Part shown: in pieces, positions 14,601-16,884 of the stretch | Numbering within the stretch: the stretch's first letter is position 1 | Layout: each line of letters begins with the position of its first letter | Assembly: GCA_030018795.1 (NCBI GenBank) | Contig: JASEHA010000017.1 | Location: 1 to 17,211, forward strand | From: a bacterium | GTDB taxonomy: Bacteria > UBA9089 > CG2-30-40-21 | Length of the DNA stretch: 17,211 bases | Reading direction: 5' to 3' | Program-made: the position numbers and the translations under genes | Notes under the pieces: generated by a model | What the model was told of the DNA's origin: nothing | What the model saw: only the letters and a program-made list of their open reading frames with translations | Database searches by the model: none

Positions 14601-16475
14601 GGTAGCTATCCTTGCATCAGAGGTGGAGAATATACCATCACCAGTGTCAAGATAAAAGAAGATATTGTTGAAAAGTGCCTGAAACTGCCCTGTAGTCAAG
14701 GTAGCACTTCCATCACGGGTAAACTTCAGGTCAAGCATTTCCCATGTAATGGTTCCAGTATTCGTGCTTGAGCCAGAGATAATAACCTTGAGTAGATCAT
14801 CTATATCAGTAATCCCTGGAATCATGGTATCAGGAGCCATGCCCTCGCCATCAACCGTAGGGGCATTATCATCAACAGTAATCGTTATCGTGCCGCTTGG
14901 ATTAAACCGGCAAACGATGTAGCCTATCATACGGGTAGAAATTAAAGGATTAGCAGTAAAGATTACTGAAGAGCCGGTGGTAGCAGAAAGGGTGCCGATA
15001 TCCCCAGGTTCAAGTGTCCATGTAGCCGTACCCGGAATAGGATTGCCTGTCAAATTACCATAAGGGTCACAAACCTGAGGAGTAATTACATGCGACTTGC
15101 CCGGAACAGTCTGGAGAAAATCATCCAGCAACCCTTCAATCTGCGGGTTCATCTTGATTGCCTTTTGGCTGGATGGAGTAACCACAAAGGTATTGCTGGT
15201 GCCCTTCTTAGTTGAATCAACATTATCAGCAACCATTACCCTCATCTGTGAAAAGGCTTTGGTTAGAGCTATCCCCCCTGTCCAGACACCATCGGTAAAT
15301 ACCCCGGTCTGGGTGAGGCTGATATTCCCTTTACTGGCAGAAAGGGTGGCTGTCCCTGTATATGTAGTTACCGTTGCACCGATACCATTCACTGCTCTGA
15401 CAGTTACACTAAAGGTTGCACCCGCTGTCTGAGTACCAATTGTCAAAAATTCAAAGTGAGTAGCAGGAGCTGACTCTTCTGTGCCGGGTGTCCCTGCAGT
15501 TGGTTCAGAGTCGACATATTTGCGCACGATTATATCATCTATATAACCGCTTCCGTTAGAATAGTCAGCATGAAAGGCCAAGAAATCCCAACTGTTGTTA
15601 GGGGTCCTCATAAAACCGTTGCTATCATCTACAAGTTGTGCCCCATCCACCTTTATTCTCAGCCTGGTAGTGGTAGGATTGTAAATTTCCTCCATGTGAT
15701 ACCATGTGTTCAATGCAGTATTATCTTTGAACGTGTTCCAACTACCATCATGGTATTGCATCCTGGGGTTATCATTGTCAAAGCGGATATGAGTTAGCGA
15801 ATCGCTACCCATAGAAGCACCAATGGTATCCTCATGCCATTCGATATAATACTCATATCCACTCGTATCCTTACGCCAGCAATATTCCACCATAAGTTGT
15901 TCAAAGGGAAATGGTTGAGAACGATACACCTTTGCATTGTGTCCACTACGTGTAATTTTCATACCATAATTTCCACTCTTCTTTTGAGCGGTTGAAGCAG
16001 TCACATTCCCTGAGTCTACCGTCCACTTACTCAGATTTCCACTCTCAAAATCATCAAAAAACACAAAGGTATTATCGCCATTAGAGGCAGAAGAGGCTAA
16101 AGTATTTCCATAATACACATAAACAGTTATTGTGCCTGGTGAGGCAGGGATAGAAGGGATCTTTACCCAGAAAGTGCCTGTCCCAGAGGCAGTATATGTC
16201 CCTCGCCAGTGAGCAAGGCTGGTCGTCCCATTTGATGAGGTAAAGCGAATATCATCAAAGTCTGTTTGCATATCCGAGTCATAAGCAACCGTCACCATAC
16301 AGGCATAATCAGTCACTGCTCCTATAGTTGAGCCAGTAATAGTTACTGGTTTGCGTTTGGACCAGGAAGAATTATACCAGTCAGCATATGCCTGACCCAC
16401 AAACCCTCCCACCAACCCAATCAACATCAAGGTTGTTACTAATAATCTGGAATAATTTTTATAACTTAAACTCAT
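1..16475 (-). CDS. Giant secreted modular surface protein, 3' end beyond window (partial)
   Basis: An open frame of at least 5,491 codons runs from ATG at 16475 to the window edge with no stop seen. Order: signal peptide (res 1-31), DUF2341-like (33-135), LamG-like (136-322), two Ig-like segments (about 334-530), 22 tandem ~180-residue modules (531-4606), then nine Ig/FN3-like domains (4607-5491, last one cut). Composition is rich in Thr, Ser, Gly, Val and Asp and poor in Cys, as expected for an exported beta-rich filament. The start is supported by an adjacent signal peptide and a GGGGG ribosome site 7 nt upstream. Domain linkers are recognisable throughout in one codon phase, which argues against frameshifts. 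The role is inferred: adhesin, surface-layer or matrix protein, possibly calcium-stiffened through repeated acidic loops. No enzyme motif was seen. The C-terminal anchor (for example T9SS, PEP-CTERM or SLH) would lie outside the window, so the export and attachment route is unknown. Confidence 0.93.
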   Translation of the reverse strand, partial: MSLSYKNYSRLLVTTLMLIGLVGGFVGQAYADWYNSSWSKRKPVTITGSTIGAVTDYACMVTVAYDSDMQTDFDDIRFTSSNGTTSLAHWRGTYTASGTGTFWVKIPSIPASPGTITVYVYYGNTLASSASNGDNTFVFFDDFESGNLSKWTVDSGNVTASTAQKKSGNYGMKITRSGHNAKVYRSQPFPFEQLMVEYCWRKDTSGYEYYIEWHEDTIGASMGSDSLTHIRFDNDNPRMQYHDGSWNTFKDNTALNTWYHMEEIYNPTTTRLRIKVDGAQLVDDSNGFMRTPNNSWDFLAFHADYSNGSGYIDDIIVRKYVDSEPTAGTPGTEESAPATHFEFLTIGTQTAGATFSVTVRAVNGIGATVTTYTGTATLSASKGNISLTQTGVFTDGVWTGGIALTKAFSQMRVMVADNVDSTKKGTSNTFVVTPSSQKAIKMNPQIEGLLDDFLQTVPGKSHVITPQVCDPYGNLTGNPIPGTATWTLEPGDIGTLSATTGSSVIFTANPLISTRMIGYIVCRFNPSGTITITVDDNAPTVDGEGMAPDTMIPGITDIDDLLKVIISGSSTNTGTITWEMLDLKFTRDGSATLTTGQFQALFNNIFFYLDTGDGIFSTSDARIATFSAASITLDNGVATFNLLPTTDFQVVSPGTKTYFIVGAIKSGAQLQITNPRNFVVTMDVNGTQGSQTTLRNKVVWGTNSSTTVNYSPPIELVNSHGTYTLCVSNLPAVTVYNTAPSSLKDNQQDDFFRIFIEGRESTGGADQEFSYLKIRFTDSSSGLPLATSSVQGLFDNIKLYKDTGNNQFDAGTDTCVGTLTSADFVVDTNGILTMNLIDGLEGLRLLADGTYTYFAVATMKNTASGQTPATFKANINAGTSSNYVGIEDRDYDVLVGVASGNSSTATVSPIPVDASINVFDTAPVSISDEDEDDILKITVINNGAAGAGAIELANYLKVKLTRDSGGTNTLSTADAQALFSYISVYRDNGDGVFDSIGDLLVGTYTPDLIAGVQQISFVDNASTATINSATTATFFVAVKTMPNASSYGTNTFVAIIDADVDAAVRDSDNNAVVSHNSTAPVYSSQVTCVVKKPDVDITNVAGNTIAEGSKGALLKIVVMNNGAVAIEMAMLTVKMTTDGTAPLGTDAAKALFNNMYVYLDNNGDGIYGTAADTIAVATITNSSISIDPNGSMTIVFTDNDSNVWIADNGSKTYFFVVDIKGTASAAASRTFAAAIHEQWYLNIRDASSNIPIESSSGGTVTSSVVTVVPPNPTVSVTDVSPVPANMTELETEDVLRIQITHNGVAGSNNIEMATLTMTLKNSSGATLTAGQAASLISTITVYYSLDAIFDAEDVLVGSTTNITGTPSVAFVDGSSTVGISPGSSKYYFAVVRIKSGAAAASPNSFAIVIDGDTDVVIEDASNDVDMPVNAVAPTISAVITAQEVPSNPNVLVENSVVSSPWNDGSVDDVLLFRLGHTGDALDAAIEMSQIVVKWNSGAGVVLETAQAKNLFEYIRVYLDNGNGGYDEADTMVANIPQGSITLNNGTMAIAFTDGDANAQVLQSAGTRTYILVVKLTPDAHSQSPGSFTATIDGAQTTIEDANTDNVLSLGATSIATSTAVSAAKADPTVVVTSTAPGTTTADTAYGHIKNNQTDDLLRIRVSHNSVPEGTGIVFATVTVSFTNGTATLTDAEARNLFGTVSVYYDNDDDCIFSTASDTLIATVTGTGIGSLTLINLPNNANTQIATGTSKYYFLAVSLKGTASTAANTLFNAVIDGDQCTVKRQDTMSAYSIQGTSPATSTPVTRAVMNNPALDADNCSPSPTTMTDGEKEDILKIKITHGETNASLAAIRVATMTVRFKDSNGNLLTDAQAQSLFGAVQLYLDTSNDGLWGSSTDTSMVGSASTIGSITNISVAPSTTIPANGSQTYFLTVQLKTNASASSPDSFYAELIEDMDVRILDETNLTGLNINRTTGTVTSSVITIQGSIPAAAVTVTNTVPTDPYQIEDCEINDLLKLTVTHNGNGDDASMWLNQIRLRWTDWTNPLTTASAAALFGSVSVYLDTANGIFDETEDTFIATSTISLINGSMTISLNKTAGTTIATATTRNYFIVVRMKQDASTASIRTFDVAIDADQDVVLKDTNLEELATVTVASTGMADSYNLRAVPRDPEVIIVDTAPYRYAGAPYPSITEEETEDVLRIDIVNRGLVSSADSIRFATLTLKWGDPLDGILTGTEADAIFDGTIRIYYDNGDDNYNGGDILLCSIATSTFTSNGTVTINIPSGTQTIIPPMTTYTYLVVVTAEPDANNQIPHTFTVSCSESYSAGQVMVCNAKDNIRLQTLGSDTITTASPGIVIEQKNPDLKGDIIATLTTILSVTPDGVENRIEDGQEKALLKFDMVHLGTSTDPAIEIGYVRVKFTADGTNALTDAEADFMFDSWRIYRDNGDGVFGAGDNASGLESDINLVNGLGTITCYDNNQYSQVSYAQGTGTFFIVVKLTDHASGGQGPSQTGIRDFAMSVYDGDIGSSTPTGTGFWIQDANTDWYVPVVNPEATATSNVAKAIPVNPQVTVTDTAPILPTLSYSSISDNEEEDLLKINVRHVSTDNQAGDIRFGSLTLTITDGTNTLTLSQAQALFGTFSLYKDNWDGVFIVGSETLAGSLTGGAISGTPTIRLTQAGTITSGSTSVYFFAVTMKSDAHTKNPRSFKAIIDTDANPEVEDKRDNIKLYLVDSGIGSSTLAYAEEIPAGFGSITVTPTSPQWLKDTYQDDLLAVNVQNIGNDTEAIIELAQLKVKFTDAAGNLWTTSDVQNVFDNLYIVRDNGNGVYNQVEDTQVIAAVDGQAATLASGYLTFNFTDEDPRCWTHYASSSTFFVVADLLDTASGRGTRSFRASVNISPSATGGDVRLEDANTDLEVSLGTTANSGTSSVTKAIPIDPSGAVTSTAPVTIKNSGQDDLMRLTVTNNGVSGAGSVTITFLRLRFTNGSGAPLSSAEAEAIFEDVYLCYSSDETYDAGDTVVGTQNNMAGWLSAGYGTITLAGSTSTNCIIPANSSKIYFVVVHQKDTASGQGTRTFAVTIDPDSDLSVCDRNEVPQLTMNSTAPATSTTTTAIPVDPTVNVYNTATGTTTMKDGTIDDILRIEVIHNGAAGAGAIEFATLTVHFSHGGSIGAAIGTLSVYYDANGNGYDGGDTLVQQTTSVVTDTTIAFTTPPEIAPGTTCNYYVVVSIRQTASGGSCDYFSASVGTANVGIRDAAADISLSLNAASNGSSSTQQYVIAVEPTITVTNTAPLTIIDGQDDDVLMVKVVNNGVSGAGGVEFGTITLRFASLTDAEAQGLFGSISVYYSNDDTYGNDSAVGQTTSIASVTTISVTDTATPAAGTRTYFVVPRLKMDASGRTTRKFAATVNATITTTGDIKLKDASTDIPLFMASAPGIVTSGTVTAIPVNPSVVLTDITWRTDPRYPEESSPEPPIRMSEGEQDAVMKIDVVNNGVSGAAAIEFATMTVWWGSQTDTALSIDVLKAMFGTISIYRDADGNGIFTVGSDTLVLAMASSTFTLSNGTMTIGLPDGIAATEIVAGATATFFLVPHITGTSTVRQFVARAGGDTSLWVIEDKTEDISLSINPITATTTASVIIQRIPPPPRMIVSSTMGTSATNIPVRDTGQSAILQFTLSHTGDSSYASIEIARLWVKFMDASYGSMTLAKAQELFDEVAIYHDKTGNGWDTGDERGPTISNSDLSTYMNDGEMRFSFADGSKYWRISPEGISDMNVGTGTYFVVIKLRANASGTESKQFRAYIDAGSSSAAVRTEDVNTDNEVLLGTQSVAGTSTLITPVPVDPLITATSKSELVPTFPGIMDTWVDDILSVRAEHLGTTGAGSGWLATMTVRWQDASGNSLGSSAMTALFNSVKLFWDEGNDGYGVGVDTCIATITTFGSVTDNGTMTIDLPKGTSTRLWPAGSAEGPATKTYTIVVDMKSNASTQSPETLVVTISESGSNGSPTGVCYKEWETNADMFMSGSDTVSAATLTAIAIEPTVVVTDTADELVLLDPARMRDALDKDDILSIKITNNGTPTTAGMVEFGTLTLWLGSDTSTALTQAQARDIFGTISVIRDDDGDGVYGTSTDVNVVGFVTSGNIILSGGVGTLSITIPEGVNARIPAENGSRTYFVVVQLRSTSSGTQTRSFVARVGTSSVGLRDESSNILLPLRGDSTGSQSTQVVAIPVDPNVMVIDTVEVPWLKDCMDEDLLRVQVQNNGVSGAGGVELRQMLVRFVTTKGGGTSSLTTADAQALFDTIAVYCETSGNGIYTTGSDTLVASLSGSGIMLGTDTGVATFTFTNDNPNMIISPASSKYYYVVVTLKTDASEYATRTFRAIIDTPAYVTVKDSVLDNIVLNMGTPTTGTVVSTNIIIILPVNPGVLAADTAPITPSTMAEGEINDLMSLSITHNGSSTANAIEFGSVTLKWKRNASTPLTTSQIRALFDYVWIYRDGTSTGTVGQWDVADMKIGTWSNGSLILSTTGTMCFSLGTNNTGAMINGSLTTKFFVVVQTKADASQAPVTSFCVAVGEDLPDNMGSNTDICVADESSDWELDVATNFSKQSNVVSILNTPGPVNFILPHPNEVMNGVETVEITCPDTIDRVQFWVMRAGTSTYWNLEGVDGTKTTDPSRSDGFWGTWATTAFSPDGSYTIRTEVFDENGSSQGINMVSVVVDNTSPTIKITSPSSVWARAGGVLAIAYDYKDAHPSALTLEVSNANGMIGKSIISTMAGDSAATISATSTICLLTSSTQGTYNVQATITDMVGNPVGTFTQVNCVFVDNAAPVFEITSPVGGAIVSGTVSVVFTGTDTMSGIAGTPSISIDNGAYAVVGSWSVSAGQGTYTWATAGLSDGAHTLKIKGTDSSGQAGYSELLVVNLGNEQQAFVALVNPESGEHVTGTVAVKAVVNGVSSVVFGYGTSSWTTIGTVTASNEWTYQWNTTVVPSGTYSVRAVGYDVDGTVVGTNTNTNVELDNISPVGVVNIAGIVAGVATITYTSSQTDIKQVVFSYGTSTGTYTIGIGTSSISWNTSGLADGSYTILVVAEDEVGLSYGTMAATRVDNTGPMLDVVSVGGFAPGLVVLSGTVAVRFTGTDATTSLVGTPTVSIDGGDWHLSSNIGTVTVWTAAAGAGTYTMDTAQLPDGAHTIRLKGTDTAGNVGYSNVKTVVINNTVESGQATVLLVAPASYAHVAGTIVLRGVAPEGASSVRFAVGTGTAPGTWYNPEDATVGSSTGVKIGGQWYGTWNTTLGTFTNQTCQVRMVVYQDGNIVGTSTAIDVVVDNMVPLVTVVVPTGGTIVSGTINVAATATADAQWVQFEYSPDNGSNWYVIGNDYTPEGTATCIWNTLGLAAGTQYQVRAVAVDEVDLRGTSAAVTFAVNNLPKPPVLSELADLVATGTIVVRGQAEPDGTATVLINGVVVGTGSVTASGTFAVTITTLAEGTNTITACAYDSIGNGPSNE
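2658..3248 (-). repeat. Module 22 (last copy)
   Basis: 197 residues. Linker PVNPGVLAADTAPITPS; acidic GEINDLMSL; helix LTTSQIRALF; loop divergent (YRDGTSTGTVGQWDVAD); strand TTKFFVVVQTKADASQ. It passes directly into the C-terminal Ig-like region through ILNTPGPVNF. Confidence 0.78.
3249..3818 (-). repeat. Module 21
   Basis: 190 residues. Linker PVDPNVMVIDTVE; acidic DCMDEDLLRV; helix LTTADAQALF; loop YCETSGNGIYTTGSD, first Asp replaced by Glu; strand SKYYYVVVTLKTDAS. Confidence 0.8.
3819..4391 (-). repeat. Module 20
   Basis: 191 residues. Linker IEPTVVVTDTADELV; helix LTQAQARDIF; loop IRDDDGDGVYGTSTD, a very good DxDxDG match; strand SRTYFVVVQLRSTSSG; ends GLRDESSN. Confidence 0.82.
4392..4979 (-). 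repeat. Module 19
   Basis: 196 residues. Linker PVDPLITATSKSELVP; helix LGSSAMTALF; loop FWDEGNDGYGVGVD; strand TKTYTIVVDMKSNAS; the closing acidic motif is replaced by YKEWETN. Confidence 0.78.
4980..5567 (-). repeat. Module 18
   Basis: 196 residues. It begins with a PPPP run (RIPPPPRMIVSS); helix MTLAKAQELF; loop YHDKTGNGWDTGD; strand GTYFVVIKLRANASG. The extra length lies between the loop and the TYFVV strand (NDGEMRFSFADG region). Confidence 0.8.
5568..6152 (-). repeat. Module 17
   Basis: 195 residues. Linker PVNPSVVLTDITW followed by a Pro/Glu-rich insertion (YPEESSPEPP); acidic GEQDAVMKI; helix LSIDVLKAMF; loop YRDADGNGIFTVGSD; strand TATFFLVPHITGTS. Confidence 0.8.
6153..6650 (-). 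repeat. Module 16
   Basis: 166 residues. Linker VEPTITVTNTAP; acidic DGQDDDVLMV; helix LTDAEAQGLF; loop degenerate and short (YYSNDDTYGND); strand TRTYFVVPRLKMDASG. Confidence 0.8.
6651..7148 (-). repeat. Module 15 (helix missing)
   Basis: 166 residues, one of the two shortest. Linker PVDPTVNVYNTAT; acidic GTIDDILRI. The usual LTxAQAQALF helix is absent: the strand FATLTVHFSHGG runs straight to SIGAAIGTLSVYYD. Loop YYDANGNGYDGGD; strand CNYYVVVSIRQTASGG. It carries two unusual Cys residues. Confidence 0.78.
7149..7682 (-). repeat. Module 14
   Basis: 178 residues. Linker PIDPSGAVTSTAP; acidic SGQDDLMRL; helix LSSAEAEAIF; loop degenerate (CYSSDETYDAGD, first Asp missing); strand SKIYFVVVHQKDTASGQ. 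Confidence 0.8.
7683..8243 (-). repeat. Module 13
   Basis: 187 residues. Divergent linker PAGFGSITVTPTSPQW; acidic YQDDLLAV; helix WTTSDVQNVF; loop VRDNGNGVYNQVED; strand SSTFFVVADLLDTASG; ends RLEDANTD. Confidence 0.8.
8244..8789 (-). repeat. Module 12
   Basis: 182 residues. Linker PVNPQVTVTDTAP; acidic NEEEDLLKI; helix LTLSQAQALF; loop YKDNWDGVFIVGSE; strand TSVYFFAVTMKSDAH. The linker DNA at 8779-8796 is nearly the same as that of module 15. Confidence 0.8.
8790..9404 (-). repeat. Module 11 (longest copy)
   Basis: 205 residues. The linker is extended (NPDLKGDIIATLTTILSVTP). Helix LTDAEADFMF; loop YRDNGDGVFGAGD; strand GTFFIVVKLTDHAS. A further insertion before IQDANTD makes this the longest copy. 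Confidence 0.78.
9405..9980 (-). repeat. Module 10
   Basis: 192 residues. Linker PRDPEVIIVDTAP followed by an extra YRYAGAPYPS segment; acidic EEETEDVLRI; helix LTGTEADAIF; loop YYDNGDDNYNGGD; strand TYTYLVVVTAEPDAN. Confidence 0.8.
9981..10514 (-). repeat. Module 9
   Basis: 178 residues. Linker PAAAVTVTNTVP; acidic EINDLLKL; helix LTTASAAALF; loop YLDTANGIFDETED; strand TRNYFIVVRMKQDAS; ends VVLKDTN. Confidence 0.8.
10515..11054 (-). repeat. Module 8
   Basis: 180 residues. Linker MNNPALDADNCSP; acidic GEKEDILKI; helix LTDAQAQSLF; loop YLDTSNDGLWGSSTD; strand SQTYFLTVQLKTNAS; ends RILDETN. Confidence 0.8.
11055..11603 (-). repeat. Module 7
   Basis: 183 residues. Linker ADPTVVVTSTAP; helix LTDAEARNLF; loop YYDNDDDCIFSTASD, which carries a rare Cys; strand SKYYFLAVSLKGTAS; ends with a KRQDTM variant in place of IEDA. 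Confidence 0.8.
11604..12143 (-). repeat. Module 6
   Basis: 180 residues. Linker PSNPNVLVENSVVSSPW; helix LETAQAKNLF; loop YLDNGNGGYDEAD; strand TRTYILVVKLTPDAHSQ; ends IEDANTDNVLSLGA. Confidence 0.8.
12144..12671 (-). repeat. Module 5
   Basis: 176 residues. Linker PPNPTVSVTDVSP; helix LTAGQAASLI; loop degenerate (YYSLDAIFDAED, first Asp replaced by Ser and loop shortened); strand SKYYFAVVRIKSGA. Confidence 0.8.
12672..13199 (-). repeat. Module 4
   Basis: 176 residues. Linker PDVDITNVAGNTIAEGSKGA, where the DD pair is replaced by KGA; helix LGTDAAKALF; loop YLDNNGDGIYGTAAD; strand SKTYFFVVDIKGTAS. Confidence 0.8.
13200..13745 (-). repeat. Module 3
   Basis: 182 residues. Linker PVDASINVFDTAP; acidic patch DEDEDDILKI; helix LSTADAQALF; loop YRDNGDGVFDSIGD, one of the best calcium-loop matches; strand TATFFVAVKTMPNASS. 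Confidence 0.82.
13746..14285 (-). repeat. Module 2
   Basis: 180 residues. Linker PAVTVYNTAPSSLKDNQQDD; helix LATSSVQGLF; loop YKDTGNNQFDAGTDT, where the usual DG is NN; strand TYTYFAVATMKNTASGQ; ends GIEDRDYD. Confidence 0.8.
14286..14885 (-). repeat. Module 1
   Basis: 200 residues. It opens with a longer, Pro/Met-rich linker (TVDGEGMAPDTMIPG) before DIDDLLKVII. Helix LTTGQFQALF; loop YLDTGDGIFSTSD; strand TYFIVGAIKSGA. It is longer at its C-terminal side than most copies. Confidence 0.75.
14886..15475 (-). other. Two Ig-like beta-sandwich segments before the module array
   Basis: Residues about 334-530. The first part (about 15183-15475) has HFEFLTIGTQTAGATFSV, then VTTYTGTATLS and SNTFVVTPSS, a pattern of invasin-like and filler Ig domains in large surface proteins. 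The second (about 14886-15182) has VITPQVCDPYGNLTGNPIPG, then ATWTLEPGDIGTLS and TITITVDDNAP, resembling the Big_1-type 'DxxGNxVxGxxVxW' layout. They probably act as spacers between the binding head and the repeated stalk. Confidence 0.6.
15510..16069 (-). other. Concanavalin/LamG-like beta-sandwich segment
   Basis: Residues about 136-322. It opens with FVFFDDFESGNLSKW, the usual entry into the LamG-like segment that follows DUF2341. Later come a Tyr/Trp-rich centre (VEYCWRKDTSGYEYYIEW), NTWYHMEEIYNP, RLRIKVDG and YIDDIIVRKYV, matching the order of strands in LamG/concanavalin-like folds (W-Y-H ... I-x-VDG ... DDI-V-R). Such domains commonly bind glycans or proteins. The ligand cannot be read from sequence. 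Confidence 0.72.
16070..16379 (-). other. DUF2341-like N-terminal domain
   Basis: Residues about 33-135. It opens with WYNSSWSKRKPVTITG and contains DDIRFTSSNGT, a central FWVKIPSIPAS and the ending TITVYVYYGN. This W-x-KRKPVTITG ... DIRF ... WVKIP ... I-x-VYYGN pattern is the hallmark of the DUF2341 family, a beta-rich domain found at the N-terminus of large exported proteins and often placed before a LamG-type domain. Its molecular function is not established; carbohydrate or surface binding is a guess. Confidence 0.8.
16383..16475 (-). other. Sec signal peptide of the giant protein
   Basis: Residues 1-31. A short n-region with Lys6 and Arg10 (MSLSYKNYSR) is followed by a hydrophobic core LLVTTLMLIGLVGGFVG and a small-x-small cleavage site QAYA|DW. 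The mature protein would begin at Asp32. No lipobox cysteine is present, so this reads as a signal peptidase I substrate rather than a lipoprotein. Confidence 0.88.
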
Positions 16476-16482
16476 AGCTTTA

Positions 16483-16487
16483 CCCCC
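16483..16487 (-). promoter_or_regulatory. Ribosome binding site of the giant gene
   Basis: On the minus strand a run of five G (ACGGGGGTAAAGCTATG) lies 7 nt before the ATG at 16475. It is a G-only variant of the Shine-Dalgarno core and, with the signal peptide that follows, fixes the start. Confidence 0.6.
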
Positions 16488-16506
16488 GTAAAGAATTTTT
16501 TATAAA

Positions 16507-16524
16507 CCATCAACCGCCTGATGG
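16507..16524 (-). promoter_or_regulatory. Short leader hairpin
   Basis: A perfect 6-bp stem CCATCA/TGATGG with a 6-nt loop lies 31 nt upstream of the start codon. In the gene's direction it is preceded by CTTTTT and followed by an AU-rich stretch leading to the ribosome site. It could stabilise the leader or tune translation. It lacks a following U-run, so it is a poor terminator. Confidence 0.35.
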
Positions 16525-16598
16525 AAAAAGTCTGTCATAATTTGTATGGGCAATACATCTGCCCCTGATTTCAGCCAATAGGAATCTCTTCCTTAATT

Positions 16599-16620
16599 CC
16601 CCCTCCCTTTATGGAAGGGG
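16599..16620. repeat. CCCCTCC/GGAAGGGG palindrome (REP-like)
   Basis: CCCCCTCCC (16599-16607) and GGAAGGGG (16613-16620) can pair as a 7-bp stem with one bulged base and a small loop, followed by TTAGGAGAGAG. Similar polypyrimidine/polypurine palindromes are scattered between genes in many environmental bacteria. It may be a REP-type repeat or part of a transcription end; no T-run adjoins it. Confidence 0.4.
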
Positions 16621-16682
16621 TTAGGAGAGAGTGTTAATACCTTATTATCTTAAAAAAAACCGTAATATATGCAATCATAATC

Positions 16683-16884
16683 TTAACCACAGAGAGCACC
16701 AGAGCACCAGTAAAGAATTCGACTAATACTCTGGTGCACTGGCATCTGCTGCCCTTTTGTTCTGGTGCTCTGGTGACTGGTATACTGGTGCTCTTTTGTA
16801 AATGACTCTATATATTAATTAATGGACCCATAAGTATTTACCTTTGTGTCCTTTGTGAAAATTCTTTGTGTTCTCTGTGGTTAA
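16683..16884. repeat. 202-bp element with 13-bp perfect inverted ends (MITE-like)
   Basis: TTAACCACAGAGA (16683-16695) is the exact reverse complement of TCTCTGTGGTTAA (16872-16884). The interior has no ORF. It contains an inner inverted pair CACCAGAGCACCAG (16697-16710) / CTGGTGCTCTGGTG (16762-16775), further CTGGTGC copies at 16731 and 16785, and CTTTGTG tandem copies near the right end. The layout suggests a non-autonomous or structural intergenic repeat. It ends 17 bp from the stop of the nucleotidyltransferase gene. The outermost TTAA on each side could be a target duplication, which would leave 9-bp inverted ends. Confidence 0.45.
16842..16879. repeat. Short degenerate CTTTGTG tandem repeat
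   Basis: CTTTGTG occurs at 16842, 16851 and 16864, followed by CTCTGTG at 16873, spaced 9-13 bases. This CTTTGTGTCCTTTGTG pattern is a familiar intergenic repeat of environmental bacterial genomes and forms the right arm of the 202-bp element. Confidence 0.5.

Larger units (their letters stand above)
2658..14885 (-). repeat. Array of 22 tandem ~180-residue modules
   Basis: Residues about 531-4606. Module order: proline linker (IPVxPxVxVTDTAP), acidic DD[IL]L[RK]I strand, strand of the IEFATLTVKLT type, helix LTTAQAQALF, loop YLDNGDGVFDAGTDT, strand pair around ISLTNGTMTI, strand TYFVVVxLKxxAS, strand TFxAxID, and a closing IEDAxTD. Boundaries taken at the linker proline give lengths of 166-205 residues. 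Copies are recognisably homologous in protein but strongly diverged in DNA. The module resembles the 'VxLYxDxNGDGxxDxgD ... sYfvvvDi' repeats seen in very large exported proteins of uncultured bacteria; I cannot name a Pfam entry for it. Confidence 0.87.

Noticed and set aside
2658..14885. Regular ~550-bp periodicity as a CRISPR or satellite array
   Set aside because: The period equals a protein module, copies are diverged in DNA, and there are no short identical repeats with unique spacers.
1..15800. Dozens of plus-strand open frames of 60-160 codons (for example 4780-5262 and 5974-6453)
   Set aside because: They lie opposite the giant gene, nearly all in one fixed antisense phase, with low-complexity translations and no family motifs. 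They are a by-product of its GT/ST-rich codon pattern.
16500..16560. Cyclic-di-GMP or other riboswitch in the leader
   Set aside because: Only one 6-bp stem is visible and none of the conserved riboswitch core motifs I know are present.
16599..16620. Rho-independent terminator of the nucleotidyltransferase gene
   Set aside because: The palindrome has a bulge and no U-run follows it on either strand; it also lies almost 300 bp beyond the stop codon.
16644..16674. Possible promoter TTGCAT ... GATAAT on the minus strand
   Set aside because: The spacing is 19 bp and both boxes are imperfect in AT-rich DNA beside an eight-T run, so chance occurrence is likely.
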